Below are positions 6,193-15,438 of a stretch of 42,067 bases of DNA, piece after piece; position 1 is the first letter of the stretch, and each line of letters begins with the position of its first letter. Source of the DNA: Neisseria polysaccharea ATCC 43768 (GTDB taxonomy: Bacteria; Pseudomonadota; Gammaproteobacteria; Burkholderiales; Neisseriaceae). The notes below the pieces were generated by a model that saw nothing but the letters and a program-made list of their open reading frames with translations, did not search any database and was not told where the DNA came from. Made by a program: the position numbers and the translations under genes. The stretch is from positions 1 through 42,067 of the forward strand of contig ADBE01000047.1 in assembly GCA_000176735.1 (NCBI GenBank). The letters run 5' to 3'.

Positions 6193-9100
6193 ATGACCAC
6201 GACTACCGCCCCGCAGCGTATTCGGGAAATCCCCTACAACTATACTTCTTATACCGACCGCGAAATCGTCATCCGATTATTGGGCGACGAGGCGTGGCAA
6301 ATCCTGCAAGACTTGCGCGGACAGCGTAAAACCGGGCGTTCAGCACGAATGCTGTTTGAAGTATTGGGCGATATTTGGGTGGTCGTGCGCAATCCGTATC
6401 TGGTCGATGATTTGCTGGAGCATCCGAAACGCCGCGCCGCGCTGGTGCGGGAAATGCGCCACCGCCTGAACGAAATCCGCAAACGCCGCGACGACAATCA
6501 GCAAGTGGATGTCTTGGTTGCCGCAGCAGAAAAAGCAGTCGAGCGTTTTGATAGTAGTTTTGATGAAACCATCCAAAAACGCCATCAGATTTTGGAACGC
6601 TTAAGCAAAATCACCAAGCCGCACAACATCATGTTTGACGGATTGGCTCGCGTAACACACGTTACCGATGCAACCGACTGGCGCGTAGAGTATCCGTTTG
6701 TTGTCGTCAATCCTGATACCGAAGCAGAGATCGCGCCTTTGGTCCGCACCTTAATCGAATTGGACTTGGTCATTATCCCGCGCGGCGGCGGCACGGGTTA
6801 TACCGGCGGCGCCGTGCCTTTGGATGCGAACAGCGCGGTCATCAATACGGAAAAGCTGGACAAGCATCGCGGCGTCGAATTTGTCGAACTGGCGGGCTTG
6901 GACGGCAAACATCCGATTATCCGGTGCGGCGCGGGCGTGGTTACGCGGCGGGTGGAAGAAACCGCGCATCAGGCAGGTTTGGTGTTCGCCGTTGATCCGA
7001 CTTCCGCCGATGCGTCTTGCGTGGGCGGCAATGTGGCGATGAACGCGGGCGGCAAAAAAGCCGTACTGTGGGGGACGGCGTTGGACAACCTCGCCTACTG
7101 GCAGATGGTCAACCCACAGGGCGAATGGCTGCGCATCGAGCGCGTGCGCCACAATTTCGGCAAAATCCACGACGAAGAAACCGCCGTGTTCGACGTTCAC
7201 ACGCTCGATTCAGACGGCATCAATATCGTTAAAACCGAACGTTTGGAAATCCCCGGCCACAAATTTCGCAAAGTCGGTTTGGGCAAAGACGTTACCGACA
7301 AATTCTTGAGCGGCCTGCCCGGCGTGCAAAAAGAAGGCACGGACGGCATCATCACCGGCGTCGCCTTCGTGTTGCACAAAATGCCGAAATACACGCGCAC
7401 CGTGTGTATGGAGTTTTTCGGCACGGTCGCCAATGCCACGCCGTCCATCGTCGAAATCCGCGATTTCCTGCTTGCCCACGACAGCGTGCGGCTGGCGGGT
7501 TTGGAACATTTGGACTGGCGTTATGTCCGCGCCGTCGGCTATGCCACCAAAGCGGCAGGCAAAGGCCGGCCGAAAATGGTCTTGCTGGCGGACGTGGTTT
7601 CAGACGACGAAGCCGCCGTAGCGGCAGCCGCCGAACACATCTGCGAACTCGCCCGCGCCCGCGACGGCGAAGGCTTTATCGCCGTGTCTCCCGAAGCGCG
7701 CAAAACCTTCTGGCTTGACCGCAGCCGCACTGCTGCCATCGCCAAACATACCAACGCCTTTAAAATCAACGAAGACGTGGTGATTCCGCTGGAGCGGCTG
7801 GGCGAGTATTCGGACGGTATCGAACGCATCAACATCGAGCTTTCCATCCAAAACAAACTCACCTTGTGCGCCGCATTGGAGCAATATCTTTCGGGCAAAC
7901 TCCCCATCGACAAAATGGGTACAGACCTGCCGACCGCCGAACTGTTGGGAGAACGCGGCAAACACGCCCTAGCCCACGTTGCCGCCGTCAAAGCGCGTTG
8001 GGAATGGTTGCTTGCCAATCTCGACACGCCGCTTGCCGACTACAAAGCCCGCTACGGCGCAGCCGTCCACGCCGCGCCCGAAGCCAAAGACGATGAAAGT
8101 TGCTTTATTGCCTTCCGCGATTTCCGCCTGCGCGTGTCTGTCAAAGCAGACGTAATGAAGCCGCTTTCTGAAATCTTCAGCGGCAAAACCGATACCAAAA
8201 TTATCCAAGGCTTGGGCAAAATCCACGCCAAAACCGTGCGCGGCAGAGTCTTTGTCGCCCTGCATATGCACGCCGGCGACGGCAATGTCCACACCAATAT
8301 CCCCGTCAATTCAGACGATGCCGAAATGCTTCAGACGGCATACCGTTCTGTGGAACGCATTATGAAAATCGCCCGTTCGCTTAACGGCGTGATTTCCGGC
8401 GAACACGGCATCGGCATTACCAAGCTCGAATTTTTAAGCGACGAAGAAATGCAGCCGTTTTGGGACTACAAAAACCAAGTCGATCCCAAACACACCTTCA
8501 ACCGCCACAAACTGATGAAAGGCTCGGACTTACGCAACGCCTACACGCCGTCTTTCGAGCTGTTGGGCGCGGAATCGCTGATTATGGAAAAATCAGACCT
8601 CGGCACGATTGCCGATTCCGTCAAAGACTGCCTGCGCTGCGGCAAATGCAAACCCGTCTGCTCCACCCACGTCCCGCGTGCCAACCTGCTGTACAGCCCG
8701 CGCAACAAAATCCTCGGCGTGGGCTTATTGACCGAAGCCTTCTTATACGAAGAACAAACCCGGCGCGGCGTTTCCATCAAACACTTTGAAGAACTGATGG
8801 ACATCGGCGACCACTGCACCGTGTGCCACCGCTGCGTCAAACCCTGCCCCGTCAACATCGACTTCGGCGACGTAACCGTAGCCGTCCGCAACTACCTTGC
8901 CGATTCCGGCCACAAACGCTTTGCGCCTGCAGCTTCAATGGGTATGGCATTCCTAAACGCCACCGGCCCGAAAACCATCAAAGCCCTGCGCGCCGCGATG
9001 ATACAGACCGGCTTCCCCGCGCAGAACTTTGCCTACAAAATCGGCAAAATCCTGCCTGTCGGCACGAAAAAGCAAAAAGCCGAACCCAAGGCAACCGTCG

Positions 9101-10026
9101 GCAAAGCCCCGATTAAAGAACAAATTATCCACTTCATCAACCGCCCGCTGCCCAAAAGCGTGCCCGCCAAAACACCGCGCTCCTTATTGGGCATCGAAGA
9201 CGACAAAAGCATCCCCATCATCCGCAATCCGGCTGCGCCTGAAGATGCCGAAGCCGTGTTCTACTTTCCCGGCTGCGGTTCCGAGCGTTTGTTCAGCCAA
9301 ATCGGACTCGCCGTCCAAGCCATGCTCTGGCATGTCGGTGTACAAACCGTCCTGCCGCCCGGCTATATGTGTTGCGGCTATCCGCAGGACGCAGGCGGCA
9401 ACAGGGCAAAAGCCGAGCAAATGAGCACCAACAACCGCGTCGCCTTCCACCGCATGGCGAACACCCTCAACTACCTCGACATCAAAACCGTCGTCGTCAG
9501 TTGCGGCACCTGCTACGACCAGCTCGAAAAATACCGCTTCGAAGAAATCTTCCCCGGCTGCCGCATCATCGACATCCACGAATACCTGCTCGAAAAAGGC
9601 GTGAAACTGAACGGCGTGAAAGGTCAGCAATACCTCTACCACGACCCCTGCCACACGCCCATCAAAACCATGAACGCCACCCAAATGGCCAGCAACCTCA
9701 TGGGACAGAAAGTCGTTTTAAGCGACCGCTGCTGCGGCGAGTCCGGCATGTTCGCCGTCAAACGCCCCGACATCGCCACACAAGTCAAGTTCCGCAAACA
9801 AGAGGAAATCGAGAAAAACCTCAAAGAACTGCCGCAGGGCGAACCCGTCAAAATGCTCACCTCCTGCCCCGCCTGCCTGCAAGGCTTGAGCCGCTACGCC
9901 GACGACAACAATATGCCTGCCGACTACATCGTCATCGAAATGGCGAAACACATCCTCGGCGAAAACTGGCTGGACGAGTTCGTCAAAAAAGCCAACAACG
10001 GCGGCGTAGAGAAAGTGTTGCTGTAA
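6193..10026 (+). CDS. Large FAD and Fe-S dehydrogenase (DUF3683, 2-hydroxyacid dehydrogenase type)
   Basis: A 1277-residue fusion. It has an N-terminal DUF3683 region (about 1-110), an FAD-binding domain ([11 protein letters not shown] near 196; [12 protein letters not shown] near 276), the FAD-oxidase C domain ([10 protein letters not shown] near 692; GEHGIGITK near 736), two Fe-S motifs ([11 protein letters not shown] near 813; [12 protein letters not shown] near 875) and a CCG/heterodisulfide-reductase-like region (FPGCGS near 1025, [26 protein letters not shown]). This resembles YdiJ-type and GlpC/LutA-like enzymes, which oxidise a 2-hydroxyacid and pass electrons on through Fe-S centres. 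The substrate (D-lactate, D-2-hydroxyglutarate or other) cannot be read from the sequence. An in-frame ATG at 6106 exists, but the conserved protein starts at about 6193. The ribosome-binding site is weak. Confidence 0.88.
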   Translation: MTTTTAPQRIREIPYNYTSYTDREIVIRLLGDEAWQILQDLRGQRKTGRSARMLFEVLGDIWVVVRNPYLVDDLLEHPKRRAALVREMRHRLNEIRKRRDDNQQVDVLVAAAEKAVERFDSSFDETIQKRHQILERLSKITKPHNIMFDGLARVTHVTDATDWRVEYPFVVVNPDTEAEIAPLVRTLIELDLVIIPRGGGTGYTGGAVPLDANSAVINTEKLDKHRGVEFVELAGLDGKHPIIRCGAGVVTRRVEETAHQAGLVFAVDPTSADASCVGGNVAMNAGGKKAVLWGTALDNLAYWQMVNPQGEWLRIERVRHNFGKIHDEETAVFDVHTLDSDGINIVKTERLEIPGHKFRKVGLGKDVTDKFLSGLPGVQKEGTDGIITGVAFVLHKMPKYTRTVCMEFFGTVANATPSIVEIRDFLLAHDSVRLAGLEHLDWRYVRAVGYATKAAGKGRPKMVLLADVVSDDEAAVAAAAEHICELARARDGEGFIAVSPEARKTFWLDRSRTAAIAKHTNAFKINEDVVIPLERLGEYSDGIERINIELSIQNKLTLCAALEQYLSGKLPIDKMGTDLPTAELLGERGKHALAHVAAVKARWEWLLANLDTPLADYKARYGAAVHAAPEAKDDESCFIAFRDFRLRVSVKADVMKPLSEIFSGKTDTKIIQGLGKIHAKTVRGRVFVALHMHAGDGNVHTNIPVNSDDAEMLQTAYRSVERIMKIARSLNGVISGEHGIGITKLEFLSDEEMQPFWDYKNQVDPKHTFNRHKLMKGSDLRNAYTPSFELLGAESLIMEKSDLGTIADSVKDCLRCGKCKPVCSTHVPRANLLYSPRNKILGVGLLTEAFLYEEQTRRGVSIKHFEELMDIGDHCTVCHRCVKPCPVNIDFGDVTVAVRNYLADSGHKRFAPAASMGMAFLNATGPKTIKALRAAMIQTGFPAQNFAYKIGKILPVGTKKQKAEPKATVGKAPIKEQIIHFINRPLPKSVPAKTPRSLLGIEDDKSIPIIRNPAAPEDAEAVFYFPGCGSERLFSQIGLAVQAMLWHVGVQTVLPPGYMCCGYPQDAGGNRAKAEQMSTNNRVAFHRMANTLNYLDIKTVVVSCGTCYDQLEKYRFEEIFPGCRIIDIHEYLLEKGVKLNGVKGQQYLYHDPCHTPIKTMNATQMASNLMGQKVVLSDRCCGESGMFAVKRPDIATQVKFRKQEEIEKNLKELPQGEPVKMLTSCPACLQGLSRYADDNNMPADYIVIEMAKHILGENWLDEFVKKANNGGVEKVLL

Positions 10027-10040
10027 CAACGGACACGGAA

Positions 10041-10075
10041 ATGCCGTCTGAACGCCGAAAGCCTTCAGACGGCAT
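10041..10075 (+). terminator. DUS-type terminator
   Basis: A perfect inverted pair of ATGCCGTCTGAA begins 14 bases past the stop codon of the dehydrogenase gene. Confidence 0.85.
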
Positions 10076-10088
10076 CGTTTGAACCAAA

Positions 10089-10243
10089 TATAGTGGATTA
10101 ACAAAAATCAGGACAAGGCGACGAAGCCGCAGACAGTACAAATAGTACGGAACCGATTCACTTGGTGCTTCAGCACCTTAGAGAATCGTTCTCTTTGAGC
10201 TAAGGCGAGGCAACACCGTACTGGTTTTTGTTAATCCACTATA
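10089..10243. mobile_element. Correia repeat enclosed element (full length)
   Basis: A 155-base element with canonical ends TATAGTGGATTAACAAAAA and TTTTTGTTAATCCACTATA. The body is in the opposite orientation to the copies at 356 and 41759. It ends 16 bases before the first usable codons of the dusC reading frame, so it forms most of that gene's upstream region. Its right border reads TATACC, a weak -10-like box. Confidence 0.95.
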
Positions 10244-10311
10244 CCTACCCAAATCATGATTGACAGACAAACAAACGAACCCAACAAAAAACCCGAATCA
10301 TCCTTGCCCCT

Positions 10312-11256
10312 ATGCAAGGTCTGATAGACGATGTGATGCGCGACCTGCTGACACGGATAGGCGGCTACGACGAATGCGTCAGCGAATTTGTACGCATTAC
10401 CCATACCGTGCATTCCCGCGCCACATGGTTAAAATACGTCCCCGAAATCGCCAACGGAAACAAAACGTTTTCCGGCACGCCCTGCACCGTCCAGCTTTTG
10501 GGCAGCGATGCAGACAATATGGCGGCGAATGCGCTGGAAGCCGTCCGCTTCGGTGCGGACAAAATCGATTTGAACTTCGGCTGCCCCGCTCCCACCGTCA
10601 ACAAACACAAAGGCGGCGCAATCCTTTTAAAAGAGCCGCAACTGATATTCCATATCGTCAAAACGATGCGCGAACGTTTGCCCGCACATATTCCGCTGAC
10701 GGGGAAAATGCGGCTCGGCTATGAAGACAAAAGCCCTGCTTTGGAATGCGCCTGTGCGATTGCCGAAGGGGGCGCGTGCGGACTGACCGTACACGCGCGT
10801 ACCAAAGCCGAGGGTTACGAACCGCCAGCGCATTGGGAATGGATACGCAAAATCCGCGATACCGTCAATATTCCCGTTACCGCCAACGGCGATGTCTTCA
10901 GCCTGCAAGACTATATCGGCATCAAAACAATCAGCGGCTGCAACAGCGTGATGCTGGGGCGAGGCGCGGTCATCCGCCCCGATTTGGCGCGCCAAATCAA
11001 GCAATACGAGAACGGCGGGCCGGTCAAAGACACGGATTTTGTCGAAGTTTCCACATGGATACGGCTCTTTTTCGATTTATGCCTGGCAAAAGAGGCAAAC
11101 AATAAATACCCGATTGCCCGTCTTAAGCAATGGCTGGGCATGATGAAAAAAACGTTCGACCCGGCGCAAACGCTGTTTGACCGCGTCCGAACGGTTAAGG
11201 ATGCGGATGAAGTACGCCGAATCCTAAACGCATTTGAGCATGAGATGAATGTTTGA
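10312..11256 (+). CDS. dusC: tRNA-dihydrouridine synthase, DusC type; 5' end uncertain
   Basis: An FMN enzyme that reduces a uridine in the tRNA D-loop (U16 in the DusC group). The catalytic cysteine is C91 in DLNFGCPAPTVN, followed by KHKGGAILLK; VTANGD and MLGRGA are FMN-site motifs. From the first ATG the protein has 314 residues, but the same frame codes upstream for RIILAP, which completes the conserved RIILAPMQG start motif of the family. No ATG, GTG or TTG occurs in that frame before a stop at 10261. If the six-base A-run at 10286-10291 had five, a TTG at 10260 would give a complete N-terminus. So either the sequence has a frameshift or the start is unusual. Confidence 0.85.
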   Translation: MQGLIDDVMRDLLTRIGGYDECVSEFVRITHTVHSRATWLKYVPEIANGNKTFSGTPCTVQLLGSDADNMAANALEAVRFGADKIDLNFGCPAPTVNKHKGGAILLKEPQLIFHIVKTMRERLPAHIPLTGKMRLGYEDKSPALECACAIAEGGACGLTVHARTKAEGYEPPAHWEWIRKIRDTVNIPVTANGDVFSLQDYIGIKTISGCNSVMLGRGAVIRPDLARQIKQYENGGPVKDTDFVEVSTWIRLFFDLCLAKEANNKYPIARLKQWLGMMKKTFDPAQTLFDRVRTVKDADEVRRILNAFEHEMNV

Positions 11257-11279
11257 CTGTCTCCCATGCTTCAAAGCAA

Positions 11280-11308
11280 ATGCCGTCTGAAAATCTTTCA
11301 GACGGCAT
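11280..11308. terminator. DUS-type bidirectional terminator
   Basis: A perfect inverted DUS pair lies between the convergent dusC and the 60-residue membrane protein gene, so it can stop transcripts from both sides. Confidence 0.85.
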
Positions 11309-11317
11309 TTCATATCT

Positions 11318-11500
11318 TTATTGCTGCTTTTCTTCCGTATCCGGCGTATTTTTGTTTTTCAGTTTCGCACCCAAGCCCAAACGTCTTTCATAGTCCGATT
11401 GGGGGGTATCGTCTTCCTGCATGCCGAATGCGCTGGCATTGACCCACAGCGACAGCAGCGAAACGATAAAGGCGAAAAAGCCGACTACATACCAAAACAT
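11318..11500 (-). CDS. Small single-span membrane protein, function unknown
   Basis: A 60-residue protein with one N-terminal membrane segment (about 2-24, FWYVVGFFAFIVSLLSLWV) and a charged cytoplasmic tail ending EEKQQ. I do not recognise a family. The tail fragment DYERRLGLGAKLKNK is basic. GGAGGGGCA precedes the ATG as a ribosome-binding site, and the stop lies ten bases from a DUS terminator, so it looks like a real gene. Confidence 0.65.
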   Translation of the reverse strand: MFWYVVGFFAFIVSLLSLWVNASAFGMQEDDTPQSDYERRLGLGAKLKNKNTPDTEEKQQ

Positions 11501-11615
11501 TGCCCCTCCCGATTTGTTAAAATCATATCAAATACGGTACTGAATCTACCACAAGCCCATGGTCAAATAAATCTTCTACCCGCATTATTTCATTCATTTA
11601 CTTTGGAAATAAAAA

Positions 11616-11655
11616 AGGACACCTGAAAATTTTGCAAAACTTTTCAGATGCCCCG
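11616..11655 (-). terminator. Terminator of the 47-residue Cys-tail gene
   Basis: On the minus strand CTGAAAAG and TTTTCAG form a stem around GTTTTGCAAAA, with weaker pairing beyond and a run of six T after it. It lies about 17 bases past the small gene's stop. Confidence 0.65.
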
Positions 11656-11671
11656 ATTTGACGGATTCGAA

Positions 11672-11815
11672 TCAGCCGCCGCACGCACCGCAGCAGCCGC
11701 CCTCGCTGTGTCCGCCTTTTTTATCGTCGCTGGCAACGGGCAATTCGACTTCTTCATTTGGTTTTTCTGCATCTTCAGGCAAGTCGTTGACTTTGATTTT
11801 AGCAGTTTCGCTCAT
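11672..11815 (-). CDS. 47-residue protein with a glycine/cysteine-rich tail
   Basis: A short gene with a clear ribosome-binding site (GAGGTGG, seven bases before ATG) and its own terminator. The protein starts MSETAKIKVNDLPED, has an acidic middle, and ends KKGGHSEGGCCGACGG with three cysteines and one histidine close together, which is a plausible metal or thiol site. I do not recognise a named family. It could be a small metal-binding or redox peptide, but that is inference. It lies between greA and the 60-residue membrane gene and is transcribed in the same direction as both. Confidence 0.7.
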   Translation of the reverse strand: MSETAKIKVNDLPEDAEKPNEEVELPVASDDKKGGHSEGGCCGACGG

Positions 11816-11900
11816 TTCGCCACCTCATGGAAAACAGTTTAAAAGATTCGGAAATATAGCATGTTTAACCTAAGCATGAAAGGGGGGAGCAGCATAGAAA

Positions 11901-11938
11901 ATGCCGTCTGAAACCGAAGGTCGGCCTTCAGACGGCAT
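11901..11938 (-). terminator. DUS-type terminator of greA
   Basis: A perfect inverted pair of ATGCCGTCTGAA with a 14-base loop, 13 bases past the greA stop codon. Confidence 0.85.
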
Positions 11939-11950
11939 TTTACCGCCAAA

Positions 11951-12427
11951 TCAAATATACCGGACTTCGATAATGTCGTATTCGCGTACGCCGCCCGGAG
12001 CCTGAACTTCCGCCGTATCTCCTTCTTCCTTGCCGATTAGGGCGCGTGCAATCGGAGAGCCGACATAGATTTTGCCCTGTTTGATATCCGCTTCGTCTTC
12101 GCCGACAATTTGGTAGGTAACGTGTTCTTCCGTTTCCAAATCTTCCAGCGTAACCGTCGTACCGAACACGATTTTGCCTTCGGCATGGATTTCGGTCGGA
12201 TTGATAATGTGGGCAACGGAAAGTTTGTGTTCCAACTCGGAAATGCGGCCCTCGATAAAACCTTGGCGTTCTTTGGCGGCTTCGTATTCGGCGTTTTCGG
12301 ACAAATCGCCGTGCGATCTGGCTTCGGCAATCGCTTCGATCACTTCGGGGCGTGCCACGCTTTTAAGCTGCTGCAATTCCTGTTTCAGCAATTCCGCACC
12401 GCGTACGGTCAGGGGGATTTTTTGCAT
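11951..12427 (-). CDS. greA: Transcription elongation factor GreA
   Basis: A 158-residue factor that rescues backtracked RNA polymerase by stimulating transcript cleavage. The N-terminal coiled coil carries the acidic tip in [13 protein letters not shown] (about 42-54), and the C-terminal domain has [15 protein letters not shown]. The length is the family norm. The frame stays open upstream to 12526, but conserved sequence starts at [14 protein letters not shown] lies before this ATG. A promoter and a terminator-like hairpin lie in the leader and suggest attenuation. Confidence 0.95.
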   Translation of the reverse strand: MQKIPLTVRGAELLKQELQQLKSVARPEVIEAIAEARSHGDLSENAEYEAAKERQGFIEGRISELEHKLSVAHIINPTEIHAEGKIVFGTTVTLEDLETEEHVTYQIVGEDEADIKQGKIYVGSPIARALIGKEEGDTAEVQAPGGVREYDIIEVRYI

Positions 12428-12509
12428 AAGATCGTATTCTCCATGTTCCGGCACACCGGTTTGCGGCAGGAAGCATCCCGCGTACCGTCTTGCTTTGTGT
12501 GTTCGGATA

Positions 12510-12550
12510 TTAAAATAAAAACACAAGCCGCCCGGAAAATCGGCGGCTTG
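12510..12550 (-). promoter_or_regulatory. Terminator-like hairpin in the greA leader (candidate attenuator)
   Basis: CAAGCCGCC and GGCGGCTTG form a perfect nine-base stem with a nine-base loop (12524-12550). On the minus strand the stem is followed by TGTTTTTATTTT. It lies about 15 bases after the predicted transcription start and about 97 bases before the greA start codon. It should release a short leader RNA of about 50 bases unless polymerase reads through. Confidence 0.65.
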
Positions 12551-12570
12551 TCTATCGTTGAACAGCGGCT

Positions 12571-12598
12571 ATTCTACCAAATTCTATGAAATTGGCAA
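12571..12598 (-). promoter_or_regulatory. Promoter of greA
   Basis: On the minus strand TTGCCA (12598-12593) and TAGAAT (12576-12571) are separated by 16 bases. The predicted start is near 12564. Confidence 0.6.
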
Positions 12599-12770
12599 TC
12601 GTGCCGTACCATCCGCAAACGCCATCTGCCCGCAACAAAAGCCGAAAATATGCCGGCAAAAAAATTTTAGAAACAAAAAATTTAAAAATAATCAATTTTC
12701 GGCACAAAAAACTAAATTCACGGACTTTAAAACCGAAAATGCCAAACCTGAGATTTTTCAGACGGCATTT
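12599..12770. other. AT-rich intergenic stretch between greA and aroA
   Basis: No gene is seen here. The stretch has several A-runs (12658-12720) and ends with one DUS copy (TTCAGACGGCAT, 12757-12768) just before the aroA promoter. Confidence 0.6.
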
Positions 12771-12777
12771 GCACCAG

Positions 12778-12783
12778 TATAAT
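12778..12783 (+). promoter_or_regulatory. -10 box upstream of aroA
   Basis: A perfect TATAAT lies 36 bases before the ATG. The -35 position holds TTTTCA, which overlaps the DUS copy, so the promoter is only partly convincing. Confidence 0.45.
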
Positions 12784-12818
12784 GCAGGCTGTTTTTATCT
12801 TTATATTTACGTTTGGCC

Positions 12819-14120
12819 ATGACCGAATCCGTCCGCCTCCCCGCCGCCCGTCTCAAACCTTCCACCGTCGCCCTGCCCGGCTCCAAAAGCATCAGCAACC
12901 GCACCCTGCTGCTCGCCGCCCTGTCCGACAATGCTTGCGAAATCCATTCCCTGCTCAAATCCGACGATACCGGCCGTATGCTCGAAGCACTCGATAAACT
13001 CGGCGTTGAAATCGAATATCTTGCCGAAGGCCGTCTGAAAGTACACGGCACAGGCGGGCGTTTCCCCAACCGCACTGCCGATTTGTTTTTGGGCAACGCG
13101 GGCACGGCGTTCCGTCCGCTGACCGCCGTGCTTGCCGTTTTGGGCGACGATTATCATCTGCACGGCGTGCCTCGTATGCACGAACGCCCCATCGGCGATT
13201 TGGTCGATGCGCTGCGGATTGCCGGTGCCGATGTCGAATATCTCGGCAAGGAACACTATCCGCCGCTTCATATCGGCGAACGCCAAGACAACGGCGAACG
13301 CGTGATTCCGATTAAAGGCAATGTATCCAGCCAGTTTCTGACCGCCCTTTTGATGGCGTTGCCGCTGACCGGGCAGGCGTTTGAAATCCGTATGGTCGGC
13401 GAATTGATTTCCAAGCCCTATATCGACATTACTCTAAAACTGATGGCGCAATTCGGCGTACAGGTTGCCAATGAAAACTACCGCGTCTTCAAAATTCCCG
13501 CCGATGCGCACTACCACGCGCCCGAACACTTGCACGTCGAAGGCGATGCCTCCGGCGCGTCCTACTTCCTCGCAGCCGGTTTGATTGCCGCCACGCCTAT
13601 CCGCGTTACCGGTATCGGCGCAAACAGCATACAGGGCGATGTCGCCTTTGCCTGCGAACTGGAAAAAATCGGTGCAAACGTGGTTTGGGGCGAAAACTTC
13701 GTCGAAGTCTCGCGCCCGAAAGAACGTGCCGTCCAAGCCTTTGATTTGGATGCGAACCATATCCCCGATGCCGCCATGACCCTCGCCATCGTCGCGCTTG
13801 CCACAGGGCAAACCTGCACGCTGCGCAATATCGGTTCGTGGCGCGTCAAGGAAACCGACCGCATTGCCGCAATGGCGAACGAGTTGCGCAAACTCGGTGC
13901 AAAAGTCGCCGAAGAAGCCGAAGCAATTCACATCACCCCGCCCGAAACGCTGACACCCGACGCTGTCATCGACACTTACGACGACCACCGCATGGCAATG
14001 TGTTTCTCGCTGGTTTCCCTGTTGGGCGTACCCGTCGTCATCAACGACCCGAAATGCACCCATAAAACCTTCCCGACTTATTTCGACGTGTTCTCATCGC
14101 TGACCGAAACAGCGGAATAA
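12819..14120 (+). CDS. aroA: 3-phosphoshikimate 1-carboxyvinyltransferase (EPSP synthase)
   Basis: Shikimate-pathway enzyme that joins shikimate-3-phosphate and phosphoenolpyruvate to EPSP in the cytoplasm. It has 433 residues and the family signatures [16 protein letters not shown] (about 20-35), [13 protein letters not shown] (about 90-102), [14 protein letters not shown] (about 168-181) and TYDDHRMAM (about 386-394). A TTG two codons upstream is in frame, but the ATG at 12819 fits the conserved MTESVRLP start. No strong ribosome-binding site is seen. aroD, another step of the pathway, lies 11.5 kb downstream and is not in the same operon. Confidence 0.97.
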   Translation: MTESVRLPAARLKPSTVALPGSKSISNRTLLLAALSDNACEIHSLLKSDDTGRMLEALDKLGVEIEYLAEGRLKVHGTGGRFPNRTADLFLGNAGTAFRPLTAVLAVLGDDYHLHGVPRMHERPIGDLVDALRIAGADVEYLGKEHYPPLHIGERQDNGERVIPIKGNVSSQFLTALLMALPLTGQAFEIRMVGELISKPYIDITLKLMAQFGVQVANENYRVFKIPADAHYHAPEHLHVEGDASGASYFLAAGLIAATPIRVTGIGANSIQGDVAFACELEKIGANVVWGENFVEVSRPKERAVQAFDLDANHIPDAAMTLAIVALATGQTCTLRNIGSWRVKETDRIAAMANELRKLGAKVAEEAEAIHITPPETLTPDAVIDTYDDHRMAMCFSLVSLLGVPVVINDPKCTHKTFPTYFDVFSSLTETAE

Positions 14121-14129
14121 GATGGAAAA

Positions 14130-14167
14130 ATGCCGTCTGAAACCCGAAACAGGGCTTCAGACGGCAT
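14130..14167. terminator. DUS-type bidirectional terminator
   Basis: A perfect inverted DUS pair between the convergent aroA and purE genes. Confidence 0.88.
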
Positions 14168-14191
14168 TTGTGTATTCGCGGACGGCGGGTT

Positions 14192-14677
14192 TTAAATCTG
14201 TTCCAATTCCATATTCAAAACAGCCTGTTCCTGTTTGGCTCGGAAGTCTGCCAGTTTTTGCGCCAGTTCGGGGTTTTCGTTGGCCAGCATGGAGATGGCG
14301 AACAATGCGGCATTGGCCGCGCCTGCCTCGCCGATGGCGAATGTGGCGACAGGTACGCCTTTGGGCATTTGTACAATCGATAAAAGCGAATCTTCGCCGC
14401 GCAGGTACTTGCTGGGGACGGGTACGCCCAAAACGGGGACGGTGGTCTTGGCAGCAACCATACCGGGTAAATGCGCCGCGCCGCCCGCACCCGCGATGAT
14501 GGCTTTGATGCCGCGCGCCCGTGCGGTTTCGGCGTATTGGAACATTAAATCCGGAGTGCGGTGTGCGGAAACGACGCGCGCCTCATATTCTACGCCGAAC
14601 TCTTCAAGAAACTGCGCTGCCTGCCGCATAACGGGCCAATCGCTGTTGCTGCCCATGATGATGCCGATTTGTATCAT
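14192..14677 (-). CDS. purE: N5-carboxyaminoimidazole ribonucleotide mutase
   Basis: Purine biosynthesis enzyme that converts N5-CAIR to CAIR. The 161-residue protein has the class I PurE signatures [10 protein letters not shown] (8-17), SAHRTPDLM (about 37-45), [11 protein letters not shown] and [10 protein letters not shown]. The ATG at 14677 has a near-perfect AAGGAGG six bases upstream, so the longer open frame to 14842 is not used. purK is not adjacent. It is the last gene of a four-gene minus-strand run. Confidence 0.97.
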   Translation of the reverse strand: MIQIGIIMGSNSDWPVMRQAAQFLEEFGVEYEARVVSAHRTPDLMFQYAETARARGIKAIIAGAGGAAHLPGMVAAKTTVPVLGVPVPSKYLRGEDSLLSIVQMPKGVPVATFAIGEAGAANAALFAISMLANENPELAQKLADFRAKQEQAVLNMELEQI

Positions 14678-14724
14678 AAATCCTCCTTGATGCGGATGGG
14701 GTAAAAAGCGGAAAAATGGAAAAA

Positions 14725-15438
14725 CTATCGTTTGCGTATGGCTGAGGCGGCACGTTTTGCCGCCGGGCTGCTGGGATAGGTCTGTATCAGGCTGAGCCAA
14801 GTCGCCCTTGCAATGTCTTTCTGCTGCAACCTGTATTGGCATTCGCCGATTTTGAACATGGCTTCGGGCGCGGTTGGGCTGTCTTTGAAACGGTTGGCGT
14901 AACGCCCTCCGATTTCGATGACGGATTCGCAGTTGCCCATACGCGCCCTGCTTTGCAGCAACAGGTACATACTGCGTTGCGCGATGCTACCGCCATCTCC
15001 GCCGTCCGCGCCTTTCAACAGGGCGGCTGCGGCAGCGAACCTGCCGCTTTTATAGTGTTTGAGTGCCTGATTGTAGAGGTTTTGTGCGGTTTCGACGGTA
15101 TGTGCGGATGCGCTGCCGCCTTCGGTATTGAGGTAATGCTCTTTCAATTTGCGGTCGTCGAGTTTTTGGACGTATGTCCTGCCGGAAGGGTGTGTTTTCG
15201 CATGCTCCAGTGCTTTGACTTTGCCGTTTAAGGTTTCCACTTCGTTCGACAGGCGGATAATCCTGTTTTCCAGATAATCCAAACGGTCTTGTAGAGTGGG
15301 AACGGGATAGGGAATGCCGTCTGAAGCATTTTCCCGTGTCGACATTTCGGTTTGGCTGCCTGCCGGAACGGGTGAAACGGAAGCACAGGCGGCAGACACA
15401 GACAGCCAAATGATAAAAAGCGGTAATTTGGTCTTCAT
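14725..15438 (-). CDS. Lipoprotein with coiled coil and TPR domain (CpoB/YbgF-like)
   Basis: A 237-residue envelope protein. It has a signal peptide with lipobox SAAC (Cys18), a coiled-coil segment at about 49-80 ([20 protein letters not shown]) and a C-terminal TPR region from about 115 on ([32 protein letters not shown]). This layout is that of CpoB/YbgF, which in other bacteria links outer-membrane constriction with cell-wall synthesis at division. CpoB is usually encoded with tol-pal; here tol genes are absent, so the assignment is to the family only. Its ATG overlaps the stop of the O-methyltransferase gene (TAATG). A DUS copy lies inside the gene at 15314-15325. Confidence 0.75.
   Translation of the reverse strand: MKTKLPLFIIWLSVSAACASVSPVPAGSQTEMSTRENASDGIPYPVPTLQDRLDYLENRIIRLSNEVETLNGKVKALEHAKTHPSGRTYVQKLDDRKLKEHYLNTEGGSASAHTVETAQNLYNQALKHYKSGRFAAAAALLKGADGGDGGSIAQRSMYLLLQSRARMGNCESVIEIGGRYANRFKDSPTAPEAMFKIGECQYRLQQKDIARATWLSLIQTYPSSPAAKRAASAIRKR

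Noticed and set aside
10260-10724. Plus-strand frame starting MTDKQTNPTKN
   Set aside because: Only its first ten codons look genuine, as a possible dusC start before a frameshift; the rest is an out-of-frame reading of dusC.
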